Source of the DNA: Methyloversatilis sp. XJ19-49 | GTDB taxonomy: Bacteria > Pseudomonadota > Gammaproteobacteria > Burkholderiales > Rhodocyclaceae | Reading direction: 5' to 3' | DNA: 44,811 bases | Assembly: GCF_024580145.1 (NCBI RefSeq) | Contig: NZ_JANINI010000012.1 | Coordinates: forward strand, 1 to 44,811 | Part shown: in pieces, positions 26,371 through 34,462 of the stretch | How positions within the stretch are numbered: position 1 is the stretch's first letter | Layout of the letters: the number at the start of each line of letters is the position of its first letter | Position numbers and translations under genes: made by a program | Notes under the pieces: generated by a model | The model's database searches: none | What the model saw: only the letters and a program-made list of their open reading frames with translations | Told to the model about the DNA's origin: nothing

Positions 26371-26495
26371 GCAACATACCGGTGAGGGTTCAAACCGTCC
26401 ACTGTTGGCCACACGGATGGCGGATTGATGACAATCCGGCGCCGGCGCACGCGTTGCTTGATTCAGGTCAAGCCGGTGTGGCCGGCGCGGCGTTG

Positions 26496-26909
26496 TCAGG
26501 GGGTGGTGGTGCGCGTCATCTGTTGTCCGTCCGGACCGGTGGCGGTGGCGGCGGTACCGCTTTCCGAGCGGTCGACGCTGCGTGCGCCGACCACTTCGCC
26601 GCTGCCGTTGGTGACCGTGCTGTTCACGTCGCCATCGCTCTGGCTGCGCTCGCGCGTGTAGCTGCGGCCGCCCGGACCGCTGGCAGTGGCGCTGGCATTG
26701 CCCTGTCCGTTGCGTGTCACGTTGCGGCCGGCGGTCCGGCCGTTCGGACCGGTCCACTCCGAATTCATCGATTCTCTGGCGCGTTCGACCCGATGGCTGG
26801 CCTGTTTGCCGTTCGGCCCGGTGAAGACGGACTCGCGTGCCAGTGCCGGTTCTGCGACAAGGAGCGCGGTGGCGAGGGCAAGGGCGGAGGTGAGGGATAC
26901 GGTCTTCAT
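26496..26909 (-). CDS. Secreted protein with about five GPNG-type repeats
   Basis: A 137-residue exported protein of unknown function. MKTVSLTSALALATALLVAEPALA is a signal peptide cleaved after ALA. The mature part is made of imperfect 22-24-residue repeats that each begin near a Gly-Pro-x-Gly turn: TGPNGKQ, TGPNGRT, SGPGGRS, TNGSGEV, TGPDGQQ. It is rich in Ser, Thr, Arg, Gly and Asn, has no cysteine, and is probably a beta-repeat or disordered protein. The start at 26909 fits AAAGGA, 7 bases upstream, better than the ATG at 26915. It lies 31 bases after the Spy/CpxP-like gene, probably in one operon. Confidence 0.75.
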   Translation of the reverse strand: MKTVSLTSALALATALLVAEPALARESVFTGPNGKQASHRVERARESMNSEWTGPNGRTAGRNVTRNGQGNASATASGPGGRSYTRERSQSDGDVNSTVTNGSGEVVGARSVDRSESGTAATATGPDGQQMTRTTTP

Positions 26910-26940
26910 GTTCATGTCCTTTCGTGTCTGTCGGGGGTGT

Positions 26941-27408
26941 TCAGATCAGGCCGACGGCGATGCCGGGCAGCACGGCGCGCAGGGTGTCCATCTGCTCGAC
27001 GCGTCGTTTCAGTTCCTCGCGCAACAGGGCCACCTGTTCCGGCGTCAACAGGGCGTACAGCGCCAGCCATTCGGCGCGCGCGGCCTGCCGCAGCGCCAGA
27101 TCGGCGAGCACGGTATCGTCGCGCAGCACGGCCAGGGCGGCGAGGTCGGGTACCGCCTTCTCCAGTTCGTTCGTCGTGGCATCTAGCATGGCCTTGTGAT
27201 TCGCGCGCAGTTGCGGCAGCACGTCCTGCGTCGCAGCCATGGCGCGGGCGAACTGCAGCTGTTGCGGCGGCGTGAGCTGCAGCGACTGCTGCAGTTCGAC
27301 CAGCGCCGCGCGTACCGGTCCGGGCAGATCGCCGCCGCGTGTTCCGGCGATGGCCGGCGGCAGCGCAATCAGGGTGCCGGCCAGCAGGGGGAGGAAAGAT
27401 CGGATCAT
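26941..27408 (-). CDS. Spy/CpxP-like periplasmic protein
   Basis: A 155-residue exported helical protein with signal peptide FLPLLAGTLIALPPAIAG. Two LTxxQ motifs of the Spy/CpxP family are seen, LQLTPPQQLQFARAM and ALLTPEQVALLREELKRRVE, the latter followed by a long amphipathic helix. Family members are ATP-independent periplasmic chaperones or modulators of envelope-stress sensors. It is transcribed away from a two-component system 424 bp upstream, which may control it. Divergence from Spy outside the motifs makes the exact role uncertain. Confidence 0.75.
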   Translation of the reverse strand: MIRSFLPLLAGTLIALPPAIAGTRGGDLPGPVRAALVELQQSLQLTPPQQLQFARAMAATQDVLPQLRANHKAMLDATTNELEKAVPDLAALAVLRDDTVLADLALRQAARAEWLALYALLTPEQVALLREELKRRVEQMDTLRAVLPGIAVGLI

Positions 27409-27488
27409 GGTGTGACTCCATCGTTGAGGGGACGAGCGGAGTCTGGCCGCGGCGGGCGCCGCAAAGCGTAAGCGGCAGGACGCGTTTG

Positions 27489-27540
27489 ATTACCGGTTGT
27501 TGCAGCGGCGGGCGCCGGTAATGTGCGGTAAGAAAACCGG
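27489..27540. promoter_or_regulatory. Candidate response-regulator binding region (inverted and direct repeats)
   Basis: ATTACCGG (27489-27496) and CCGGTAAT (27515-27522) form an inverted pair. From 27516 the hexamer CGGTAA recurs after exactly 10 bp (CGGTAATGTG then CGGTAAGAAA), and ACCGG follows. Tandem half-sites one helical turn apart are typical for OmpR-family regulators. The rest of the 424-bp gap (27409-27832), including a short open frame at 27631-27822, shows nothing else I would call. Confidence 0.4.
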
Positions 27541-27832
27541 TCCTGCGACGTGGGAGACTGCAGGCTGGGGAGATGACTGCCATTGCTGTTTCCCTGCCAT
27601 GATCCTGAAAACCTCCGCTGACCGCGTGGAATGTTGATGAAGGACAGTGCCCTTGCGACTTTCCTGCTTCACCCGGCCTTCACCGTCAGGGTGAGCGTGC
27701 TTCGCCGCCACGTGCGGCGGGGCGCCCGGCCGCCTTGCCCGTTCTGGCGGGGCGCCATCCTGCCGCATCCCCGCGCCTTGCCCTGCACCCCGCCAACCCT
27801 GCCCATGGCGCCGATCAACTGAGGTTTTCAGG

Positions 27833-28552
27833 ATGAATGCACGCCCACCCGTCATCTATCTGGTCGACGATGACTCCGAACTGCGCGCGATGACCGCCAC
27901 CTATCTGGCCCGCAACGGCATGGAAGCGGTCGCGCTGCCGTCCGGCGACGAACTGTTGCGGCGGCTGCGTCGCGTCCGGCCCGACCTCATCGTGCTCGAC
28001 CTGATGATGCCGGGCCTGAGCGGACTGGACGTGTGCCGCGCGCTGCGCGGCGAGCGCGACGATGTGCCGGTCATCATGCTGACCGCGCGTAACGAGGTGG
28101 TCGATCGCGTGATCGGTTTCGAGTTCGGCGCCGACGACTACCTCGGCAAGCCCTTCGATCCGCGCGAACTGCTGGCGCGCATACAGGCGGTACTCAAGCG
28201 TCGCCCGCCGCCCGCGCTGCCGGGCGACGGCGCACCGGTGGCGCTGGGCCGCTGGATCTTCGTGCCGGCACGCCGCATGCTGCGCAGCGGCGACGACCTG
28301 CAGCCCCTGTCGGACGCCGAATTCGCGCTGCTCAACGCACTGACCGGTCGCCCGGGCACAGCACTGTCGCGCGACCGCTTGCTCGAAGCCATGCACGGCC
28401 GTGACACCGAAATGGACGAACGCTCGGTCGATGTCGCCATCCACCGGCTGCGCCGCCTGATCGAGCCGGTGCCGGATTCGCCGCGCTACATCCAGACGTT
28501 GCGCGGCCGCGGCTATGTCTTCGTGCCGGACGACGCGCCGGCGCCCGGCTGA
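27833..28552 (+). CDS. OmpR-family response regulator
   Basis: A 239-residue DNA-binding regulator. The receiver domain has the acidic pair VDDDSE (12-14), the phosphoacceptor Asp56 in LIVLDLMMPG, the conserved Thr in IMLTARNE and Lys in GKPFDPREL. A short linker leads to a winged-helix trans_reg_C domain with LQPLSDAEFALLNAL, DERSVDVAIHRLRRLIE and YIQTLRGRGYVF. The last four motifs make it an OmpR-type regulator with an intact phosphorylation site. The sensor kinase follows 13 bases later, and the divergent Spy/CpxP-like operon is a likely target. Confidence 0.94.
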   Translation: MNARPPVIYLVDDDSELRAMTATYLARNGMEAVALPSGDELLRRLRRVRPDLIVLDLMMPGLSGLDVCRALRGERDDVPVIMLTARNEVVDRVIGFEFGADDYLGKPFDPRELLARIQAVLKRRPPPALPGDGAPVALGRWIFVPARRMLRSGDDLQPLSDAEFALLNALTGRPGTALSRDRLLEAMHGRDTEMDERSVDVAIHRLRRLIEPVPDSPRYIQTLRGRGYVFVPDDAPAPG

Positions 28553-28565
28553 GGTGGCCGGCGCG

Positions 28566-29873
28566 ATGTTCCGTCGGATGCTTCCGGCCTCGTTCGGCAG
28601 CCGGCTGGCGCTGGTGTTCGCGCTGCTGTTCGTGCTCGCTACCGCGTCGGCGCTGCTGCTGTGGCGGGCGCATCGCGGCGGTACGGTCGAGCACGCGGCG
28701 GCGGAACTGCTGGTCGGGCAGATAAGGCTGGCGCAGGCGCTGGCCGATTCCCACGGCGACGTGGCGCATCTGCGGACCGTGCTGGCCGGGCAGGGCACGC
28801 GCCTGCTCAGCGGATCCGACATCCCGTCGCCGGCACGGCTGAATACGCCGCTGCTGCAGCGGCTGGAAGCGGCAATGAGCGCCTCGCTCGGCGCGCCCGT
28901 CAATCTGACGCTGCGGGCGTTGCCGCCGCGCGAACTGGCGGTGTCCTTCGTCTGGCGCGATATGCCGCTGGCGCTCGCGCTGCCGCTGAACGACTGGGAA
29001 CCGGCGCTGCCCGCGCCGGCGCTGGGCTGGTTGCTGCTGCTGTTCGGCGTGACACCGCTGGCGGCCGTGCTTGCCTTCATGCTGCTGCAAAGGCCGCTGC
29101 GCGCGGTCGTGCGCGGCATCGGCGAACAGGGGGGGCGGCCGCTGCGGGTGGCCGTGCCGCGCCACGCCGATGAAGACGTGGTGCGGCTGGTGCAGGCCTA
29201 TAACAGCATGGTCGACCAGCTGGCGGCGCGCGACCGCGAGCGCGAACAGATGCTGGCCGGCGTGTCGCACGACATCCGTGCGCCGCTGGCGCGGCTGCGC
29301 ATGAGGGCGTCGCTGAGTGAAGAAGCCGAACTGGCCGACGGCATCATCCACGATGTCGCGTCGCTCGACCGCATCACCCGGCAGTTCATCGACTTCGCAC
29401 GCGTTGGCGGCCGGGGCGACGGGCCGCCCGACCTGTGTGGCGATCTGCCCGCCGTGCTGCGAAGGGCGATCGAACAGGCCGGCGCCGGTCACGGCATCTC
29501 GCTGTGCGAGCCGGACGGGGTGCCCGCCGTGCGCGGCGACGCGGCCGACGTCGAGCGCATCGTCGGCAACCTGATCGACAACGCCATCGAATACGGTCGG
29601 CCGCCGATCGTGGTGACCGTGGAGGTGGCCGGCGACAGTGTCCGGCTGTGGGTGAGCGACGGGGGCGAGGGCCTGGGCGCCGATGCGTTGCGCCGCGCCT
29701 GCCAGCCTTTCGTGCGCCTGGATCCGGCGCGCGGCGGCAGCGGTCATTGCGGGCTGGGCCTGTCCATCGTGTCCGGGCTGGCGACCGGTCTGGGTGGGCG
29801 GGTGGAGGTGGGGCGCGATCCGTCCGGCCGCTTCCGGATCGGCGTCATCCTGCAGCAGGCGCGCCACGTTTGA
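28566..29873 (+). CDS. Sensor histidine kinase (EnvZ-like layout)
   Basis: A 435-residue membrane kinase. TM1 (LALVFALLFVLATASALLLW), a periplasmic domain of about 110 residues, TM2 (LGWLLLLFGVTPLAAVLAFML), and HAMP precede HisKA with His235 in AGVSHDIRAPLARLRM. The ATPase domain has the N-box GNLIDNAIEYG, the G1 VSDGGEGL and G2 GHCGLGLSIV. The layout is that of EnvZ-type kinases. The ATG at 28566 with AGGTGG upstream was preferred to the open frame from 28515, which overlaps the regulator. It forms an operon with the response regulator. Confidence 0.92.
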   Translation: MFRRMLPASFGSRLALVFALLFVLATASALLLWRAHRGGTVEHAAAELLVGQIRLAQALADSHGDVAHLRTVLAGQGTRLLSGSDIPSPARLNTPLLQRLEAAMSASLGAPVNLTLRALPPRELAVSFVWRDMPLALALPLNDWEPALPAPALGWLLLLFGVTPLAAVLAFMLLQRPLRAVVRGIGEQGGRPLRVAVPRHADEDVVRLVQAYNSMVDQLAARDREREQMLAGVSHDIRAPLARLRMRASLSEEAELADGIIHDVASLDRITRQFIDFARVGGRGDGPPDLCGDLPAVLRRAIEQAGAGHGISLCEPDGVPAVRGDAADVERIVGNLIDNAIEYGRPPIVVTVEVAGDSVRLWVSDGGEGLGADALRRACQPFVRLDPARGGSGHCGLGLSIVSGLATGLGGRVEVGRDPSGRFRIGVILQQARHV

Positions 29874-29880
29874 TTTATAG

Positions 29881-29921
29881 AAACATTTATTGTTTGAATG
29901 AAAACATGATGGTGCTATCCT
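29881..29921 (+). promoter_or_regulatory. AT-rich promoter/operator of the toxin-antitoxin operon
   Basis: In a GC-rich setting this stretch is strikingly AT-rich. AAACATTTATTGTTT (29881-29895) is a perfect 5+5 inverted repeat with a 5-base centre. TTGAAT (29894-29899) and TATCCT (29916-29921), spaced by 16, make a plausible sigma-70 promoter, and AAAACA recurs inside the spacer. Overlap of palindrome and promoter is what autoregulated toxin-antitoxin operons show. Confidence 0.55.
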
Positions 29922-29954
29922 GAAGTCACGATCCCCCTCCGACAGGAGCCGCCC

Positions 29955-30350
29955 ATGGGCGCCGTTGCAGACAAGGGTGTCAGCGCTTCCGAAGACCGCG
30001 GCGCGCTGGCCCGCATGGTCATGACCTTGCTTGATCACTGGAAACTATCCACCGAAGACCAGGCCGCGCTGCTCGGCATTGCCGCCAGCAACCGCGCCGC
30101 GCTGGCGCGCTACCGGCGCGGCGAGCCGATCGGCACCAGCCGCGACCAGTACGAGCGGGTCGGTCATCTGCTGGGCATCCACAAGAATCTTCGACTGCTG
30201 TTTCCGCAGAACCGCGACCTCGTCTATCGTTGGATCAGCACCCGCAACCGCGCCTTCGACAATCTGAGTCCGGTCGAGGTGATCCGGGAATGGGGCTTCG
30301 CCGGCCTGCTGATGGTGCGTGCCTATCTCGACCGGGCACGCGGTCAGTGA
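29955..30350 (+). CDS. Xre/MbcA/ParS-type antitoxin (DUF2384)
   Basis: A 131-residue antitoxin for the RES toxin encoded next. The N-terminal part is a helix-turn-helix-like domain ([31 protein letters not shown]). The C-terminal part is the MbcA/ParS/Xre toxin-binding domain, with [20 protein letters not shown] followed by [28 protein letters not shown] lies 6 bases before the ATG. The stop overlaps the GTG start of the toxin, so the two are translationally coupled. Such antitoxins block the toxin active site and repress their own promoter; the palindrome upstream fits that. Confidence 0.9.
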   Translation: MGAVADKGVSASEDRGALARMVMTLLDHWKLSTEDQAALLGIAASNRAALARYRRGEPIGTSRDQYERVGHLLGIHKNLRLLFPQNRDLVYRWISTRNRAFDNLSPVEVIREWGFAGLLMVRAYLDRARGQ

Positions 30351-31090
30351 CGCTGTCGTTAAGTTTCGGGGACCTGTTCGCCCGCCTCGCGCTGGCCGAA
30401 GTGCAGCGCGACGTGTTCCGCAACATCGTGTCGCTGCGCACCTCGCAGGATCTGTTCGACGACCTCACCGACGACCCGGCCGAATGGGCGCTGGCTCAGA
30501 AGGTCGAAGGCGATGCCAAGCCGCCTACCTATCGATCGCCCACGCCGGTGCTGCACCGCCCGTTCGAAGACGCCGAGTGGTTCAACGCCATCGCCTGGCC
30601 GTTCCAGAACTGGCAGGCCAGCCGCTATTCAGACGGGCGCCACGGCGTGTGGTACGGCTCGGAGTCGGTCGACACGACCGTCTATGAATCCGCCTGGCAC
30701 TGGCGCCAGGGACTGCTCGCCGACGCCGGCTTCGAGCGCGAATCGGTGGTGGCCGAGCGCAAGGTGTATGTCGTGGGCTGTGCCGCCGCACTGCTCGATT
30801 TCCGGCCGCTCACCGGCGACTGGCCGGCGCTGCTGCATCCGGCCGATTACAGCTTTCCGCAGTCGGTCGGCGCGCGCATCCACCGCGAAGGTCATCCGGG
30901 CCTGCTGGTGCAGTCGGTGCGCCGGCCCGAGGGCGAGAACTTCGCCGTGTTCAATCCGGCCGTGCTGTCCGCTCCGCGCCACCATCTGCAACTGAGCTAC
31001 CGGCTTGACGGCGACTGCATCGTCGTCGAAAGGACGCCGGGCCTGGCGTGGTTCGGCATCGAAGCAGGGGAGTTCGGGCGGCGTGCCTGA
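30347..31090 (+). CDS. RES-domain toxin (NAD+-degrading family)
   Basis: RES toxins (MbcT type) deplete cellular NAD+. From the GTG at 30347 the protein has 247 residues. The RES residues are visible: Arg93 in [15 protein letters not shown], Glu114 in [12 protein letters not shown] and Ser190 in [20 protein letters not shown]. The last segment also carries the usual conserved GExxAVFNP-like end of the domain. About 80 residues precede the core, as in the longer RES proteins. GTG overlaps the antitoxin stop codon (GTGA), which is why I prefer it to upstream starts that would lie inside the antitoxin gene. Confidence 0.9.
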   Translation: MTLSLSFGDLFARLALAEVQRDVFRNIVSLRTSQDLFDDLTDDPAEWALAQKVEGDAKPPTYRSPTPVLHRPFEDAEWFNAIAWPFQNWQASRYSDGRHGVWYGSESVDTTVYESAWHWRQGLLADAGFERESVVAERKVYVVGCAAALLDFRPLTGDWPALLHPADYSFPQSVGARIHREGHPGLLVQSVRRPEGENFAVFNPAVLSAPRHHLQLSYRLDGDCIVVERTPGLAWFGIEAGEFGRRA

Positions 31091-31290
31091 CAGGCGGCAC
31101 TGAGGGTCAGCACTGAGGGCCAGTACTGAAGACCAAGGGCAAAGCGAAAGCTTGCCCGGGCGGTCGCGCGCGACGACGGTCATGGACGGGGGAGGGCGGA
31201 ACGATGCAGGTCATTCGCGAGCAGTGTGAAATCAGGTCCAGGCCCGAGACACTCGAGCCGGCCGTGCCGAAGGCGTAGCGGGCGCAAGCC

Positions 31291-31932
31291 ATGTGTGCAA
31301 ACTTCACCCCCGCCCGACAGGCCGCCTGGGACCGTGCCATCAAGGCCATCTTTCCGGTGGGCGACGTCAAGCCTGAAGCCTTTCCGGGTCATGTTGCGCC
31401 GATCCGCACCAACGAGCCGCGCGACGACGGTGTGCTGGCCACCTTCGGCCTGCTGCCGCACTGGGCCAGGCCCGAACTGGTGCGCAGCACCTACAACGCG
31501 CGCAGCGAAACGGCCGCCAGCAAACCAACTTTCCGCAACGCGTGGAAAAAGGGGCAGTTCTGCATCATCCCGGCCGACGACATCTTCGAGCCCTGCTACG
31601 ACAGCGGCCACGCCGTGCGCTGGCGCATCGCCCACCGCGACGGCGCGCCGTTGGGCATCGCCGGGCTGTGGGAATCGCGTCCGGTCGGCGATAGCGTGCA
31701 GTACTCGTTTTCGATGCTGACGATCAGCGCCGCCGGTCACACCATCATGCAGCACATGCACAAGCCCGAAGACGAGAAGCGCATGGTCGTCATCCTGGAT
31801 CCTGACGACTACGCCGACTGGCTCGCCACGCCACCCGAGCGCGCGCTCGGCTGGATGCGCCAGTACCCGGCCGAGTGGCTGTCGGCCGAACCGGCGCCGC
31901 GCGGCGGGGCGGCGCAACTGTCGCTGATCTGA
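31291..31932 (+). CDS. yedK: SRAP/YedK-family DNA-protein crosslinking protein
   Basis: SRAP (HMCES/YedK) proteins bind abasic sites in single-stranded DNA and form a thiazolidine crosslink through Cys2, shielding the site. It has 213 residues and starts MCAN, so Cys2 is in place after Met removal. Other key residues are the Asn in YNARSETAASKPTFR, Glu in DDIFEPCYDSG and His in QHMHKPEDEKRMVVIL. It is a complete copy. It stands alone after the toxin gene; the 200-bp gap before it contains only a short ACTGAGGG direct repeat (about 31099-31120) and no clear promoter. Confidence 0.92.
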   Translation: MCANFTPARQAAWDRAIKAIFPVGDVKPEAFPGHVAPIRTNEPRDDGVLATFGLLPHWARPELVRSTYNARSETAASKPTFRNAWKKGQFCIIPADDIFEPCYDSGHAVRWRIAHRDGAPLGIAGLWESRPVGDSVQYSFSMLTISAAGHTIMQHMHKPEDEKRMVVILDPDDYADWLATPPERALGWMRQYPAEWLSAEPAPRGGAAQLSLI

Positions 31933-32132
31933 AAGGCTGGCAAGTCCGCAGCGAAGTCTGACGCGCCCCGGCATTGAACGCGGCGCAGTCCGCGATTGCC
32001 GCCGCGCTCCGCATTCCTTTCCGCGTCCATCGCACCTGAATGCCGTCCGCTTGATCCTCGTCAACGTCGCGGCCCGTCGGCGGCACGCTTCCTGCGGTTC
32101 GAAGGTTCCACCCCTCAAACAGGAGTACTCAC

Positions 32133-33029
32133 GTGGCAAACGTTACATTCACCTCGCCGGCCATGCCGCGCGACATCACCGTCTATGCCGTCGCGGGCGA
32201 CCGCGGCACGCTGCTCGGCCTCGCCAAGGCGCACAGGATTCCCATTCCGTTCGACTGTCAGGACGGCGACTGCGCGTCCTGCATCGTCGAAGTCAGCCAC
32301 GTCGACAGGCGCGTGCGCTATGGCGTTGCGCTGACCGAGAAGGAAAAGGAAGTGCTGCGCCAGATGGGCAAGATCAGCAAGGAAGAAATCATGGACGCCG
32401 AAGTCAACGACATGCCGCCGCAGCATCGGCTGGCCTGCCAGTGCTTCGTCCGCAACGAAGACATCATTGTGTCGTTTGAAGGAGATACGACGATTCCCGG
32501 CAAGGGCCCGGCGCTCTCGATTGCCGCCGCCATCTACAAGGGCGGTGTGCAGATCCGCTCGCTGGACGAGTTCCTGAGCTATTCGGTGAAGGTCGAGGAA
32601 GATGCGGCCGTGCATTACGACCAGCTCGCCGAATCGATGGCCGCCTGCGGCAACGCCGACGTCGCCTCGCTGTTCACCCAGTTGGCCAGATACTCGCGCA
32701 TGCATCTCGAGGAAGCCAAGGCCAAGTGCGCCCGCTACGACGTCACCGTGCAACTGCCCGCCAGCTCGTCCTGGCCGGACAACTCCTCGCCGGAAATGAC
32801 CGCACTGTGGGCCGGCGACCCCTCACTGACACGTCTGGACGGGCTGAAGGCCGCGCTGCAGGGCGAACGTCGCGGCTTCGAGTTCTACTACGCCGTCGCG
32901 AACACCACCGAAGACCAGGATATCCGCAAGGTGGCCAAGGAGTTCGTGCGCGAAGAGACCGAGCACGTCGAAACGCTCAAGCTGTGGATCGAAAAGGAAG
33001 AGGCCGCGATGCGCGCCAAGGTCAGATAA
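32133..33029 (+). CDS. Fusion of [2Fe-2S] ferredoxin and ferritin-like (rubrerythrin-type) domain
   Basis: A 298-residue two-domain protein. Residues 1-125 look like a plant-type ferredoxin: DCQDGDCASC gives Cys42, Cys47 and Cys50, and ACQC gives Cys102/Cys104. The gap before the last cysteine is about 50 residues rather than the usual 29, owing to a charged insert (LTEKEKEVLRQMGKISKEEI). Residues 145-298 form a ferritin-like helical bundle with candidate iron ligands in KVEEDAAVHYDQLAE, RMHLEEAK, GERRGFEFYYAV and VREETEHVETL. The start is a GTG, with AGGAG 7 bases upstream. Electron delivery to an internal diiron site, for oxidative-stress or iron handling, is inference. Confidence 0.85.
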   Translation: MANVTFTSPAMPRDITVYAVAGDRGTLLGLAKAHRIPIPFDCQDGDCASCIVEVSHVDRRVRYGVALTEKEKEVLRQMGKISKEEIMDAEVNDMPPQHRLACQCFVRNEDIIVSFEGDTTIPGKGPALSIAAAIYKGGVQIRSLDEFLSYSVKVEEDAAVHYDQLAESMAACGNADVASLFTQLARYSRMHLEEAKAKCARYDVTVQLPASSSWPDNSSPEMTALWAGDPSLTRLDGLKAALQGERRGFEFYYAVANTTEDQDIRKVAKEFVREETEHVETLKLWIEKEEAAMRAKVR

Positions 33030-33054
33030 GCAGCGTCGACATGCCGCGCACCCG

Positions 33055-33094
33055 AAATGGGGCGCTCCGGCACGGGCCGGGGCGCCCCATTTTT
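33055..33094 (+). terminator. Strong rho-independent terminator
   Basis: AAATGGGGCGC (33055-33065) pairs with GCGCCCCATTT (33082-33092), an 11-pair stem with a further CCGG/CCGG pairing inside. A T-run follows the stem (33090-33094). It closes the ferredoxin-ferritin gene. The 269 bp from here to the next gene show nothing recognisable. Confidence 0.9.
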
Positions 33095-33363
33095 CATGGC
33101 GCAGGGCGTCGCCTGCCGCGCCGCCGCCCGCCCGTCAATTGCCACCGTCGCCCTTGTGCGCCAGCCGACAGACAGTCGGTCTGACTGCGCGCAGCATGTT
33201 TGCAGCGCCTCATCGACGCGATGAACTGCGCCCATCAGGCAATGACCTCACGATGCCGCGGGATACAGATCAGGCGATGTTCGTTGTCCGGCACCTTGCG
33301 GTGCTTCATGGATGACACGCGCGGCCGGTGAGGAAGCCCATCAACCAGCGAAGGAAACAGGCG

Positions 33364-33561
33364 ATGACAGACCCACGCGACATTGCGCACGACAAGAAGG
33401 TGCGCCAGGAAAAGAAGAAACACGGCGAAGACATCGCCCCCGACGCCGACAAGACGCCGCAGCCGGGGAAAAAGACGCACAAGGTGCATCACCACTCGGA
33501 CACGCCAAAGGCACCGGACGAGGCGGCACCGGTGCCGACGGGGGAGAAGTCGCTGGAGTGA
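33364..33561 (+). CDS. Small hydrophilic Lys/His-rich protein, 65 aa
   Basis: A 65-residue protein of unknown function: MTDPRDIAHDKKVRQEKKKH, then acidic DIAPDADKTPQPG, HKVHHHSDTPKAP and a GEKSLE tail. It is strongly charged, probably disordered, and has no signal or membrane part. AAGGA lies 8 bases before the ATG and codon use is like that of neighbouring genes, which supports translation. It has its own position after a terminator, so it is probably transcribed alone. Confidence 0.55.
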   Translation: MTDPRDIAHDKKVRQEKKKHGEDIAPDADKTPQPGKKTHKVHHHSDTPKAPDEAAPVPTGEKSLE

Positions 33562-33577
33562 CAGGCGCGGAACAGAA

Positions 33578-33592
33578 GGAAATTGGGAACAG
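33578..33592 (+). repeat. Left 15-bp terminal-like repeat
   Basis: GGAAATTGGGAACAG. Its inverted partner lies at 34640-34654 and differs by one base. A second partial copy (GGATTGGGGACG) follows at 33597. Confidence 0.45.
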
Positions 33593-33622
33593 AAGCGGAT
33601 TGGGGACGCCGTTGCGGTTGCC

Positions 33623-34024
33623 TCATTCTGCCGTATGACGCGTTCGACACTGCTGGCCTGTTTCAAGATCGCGCTCGCGTCTGGCCAGCTCTTTCGACTT
33701 GATTTCGGTCCTCGCGAAGACATGGCCATCCGGCCAGGTCAGCCCGACTTCAATTGCTCGCGTCTTCAGGGCCGCGACATCCGTGACGCGTTCATACGAC
33801 CAGACGCGCCAGCGAGGTACGGATAGCGCCCACCAGAGCCAGGCCACTGCAAACCCGCCCGCGAATACGAATGGGCTCATCCAACTGTATGCGCCGGAGA
33901 TCGCCCCGTGTTCCACGAGCTGCGCAAACAGCCAGATCGGTCCGATCATCAAGAAGAAGACGGGGGCATTGACTGCAAGCAGACCTACCAGGATCGCTCG
34001 TCCGACTGAAATTGTGGGTCTCAT
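33623..34024 (-). CDS. Small membrane protein, 133 aa
   Basis: An unknown integral membrane protein. MRPTISVGRAILVGLLAVNA starts directly at the gene edge. Two hydrophobic helices are clear (ILVGLLAVNAPVFFLMIGPI and SPFVFAGGFAVAWLWWALSV), followed by a soluble tail (RWRVWSYERVTDVAALKTRA, then IEVGLTWPDGHVFAR). The tail resembles cytoplasmic domains of many short inner-membrane proteins, but I cannot assign a family. It is the most distal of the five minus-strand genes in the putative cassette region. Confidence 0.6.
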   Translation of the reverse strand: MRPTISVGRAILVGLLAVNAPVFFLMIGPIWLFAQLVEHGAISGAYSWMSPFVFAGGFAVAWLWWALSVPRWRVWSYERVTDVAALKTRAIEVGLTWPDGHVFARTEIKSKELARRERDLETGQQCRTRHTAE

Positions 34025-34102
34025 GACGCCCTACGCGTGAGATCAGGAACGCACGACATTGCCTCAACGCGTCCGCCGGACTGATCGGTCAGGCTGCCCT
34101 CA
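34025..34102 (-). other. Possible degenerate attC-like spacer
   Basis: Read on the minus strand, GCCTGAC follows the stop codon by 5 bases; it differs by one base from the attC inverse core RYYYAAC. GATCAG and CTGATC can pair across the site. GTAGGGCGTC then lies just before the next ATG, where a GTTRRRY core would be expected; compare GTTAGGCGTC in the spacer at 36.1 kb. Degenerate, suggestive only. Confidence 0.3.
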
Positions 34103-34462
34103 CGTGATCAGCTTTACGCACCATGACAACATCACCGATATCACCAGCAGAATCCAGGGCAGCCGACGCGAAAAATGACTTTCGCCTGCCAGCCGTGAAA
34201 ACCGGAAAGCAATCGCGATGAACGAACTGCCGAAGGCTAGCAAGGAAAAGCCGGCGACTCGCGCAGCTTTTCCCTGAAGCGGTGAAGATCCGAAAAAAAA
34301 CTGTCCGAATTCGGGACCACTCAAGGGATCAAGTTGCGCACTCGCAATCGCGCTGACGCCAAACCAGAACAGAAAACCCGCGAATGGCAAAACAACAAGA
34401 ATGAGCAACAAAGTGTGCAGCCACGTGGGCAACTCTTCATCCGATGGAAATAGTGACGGCAT
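34100..34462 (-). CDS. Small membrane protein, 120 aa
   Basis: An unknown protein starting MPSLFPSDEELPTWLHTLLL, chosen because the open frame upstream lacks character. It has three hydrophobic stretches: LHTLLLILVVLPFAGFLFWF, VAGFSLLAFGSSFIAIAF and LPWILLVISVMLSW. FPSDEELPTW might be a cytoplasmic cap. No known motif. It is in the same orientation as its neighbours and is flanked by spacers with attC-like elements. Confidence 0.6.
   Translation of the reverse strand: MPSLFPSDEELPTWLHTLLLILVVLPFAGFLFWFGVSAIASAQLDPLSGPEFGQFFFGSSPLQGKAARVAGFSLLAFGSSFIAIAFRFSRLAGESHFSRRLPWILLVISVMLSWCVKLIT

Noticed and set aside
27490-27855. Open frame across the gap before the response regulator gene
   Set aside because: It overlaps the candidate regulatory repeats and the regulator start, and its composition is low-information.
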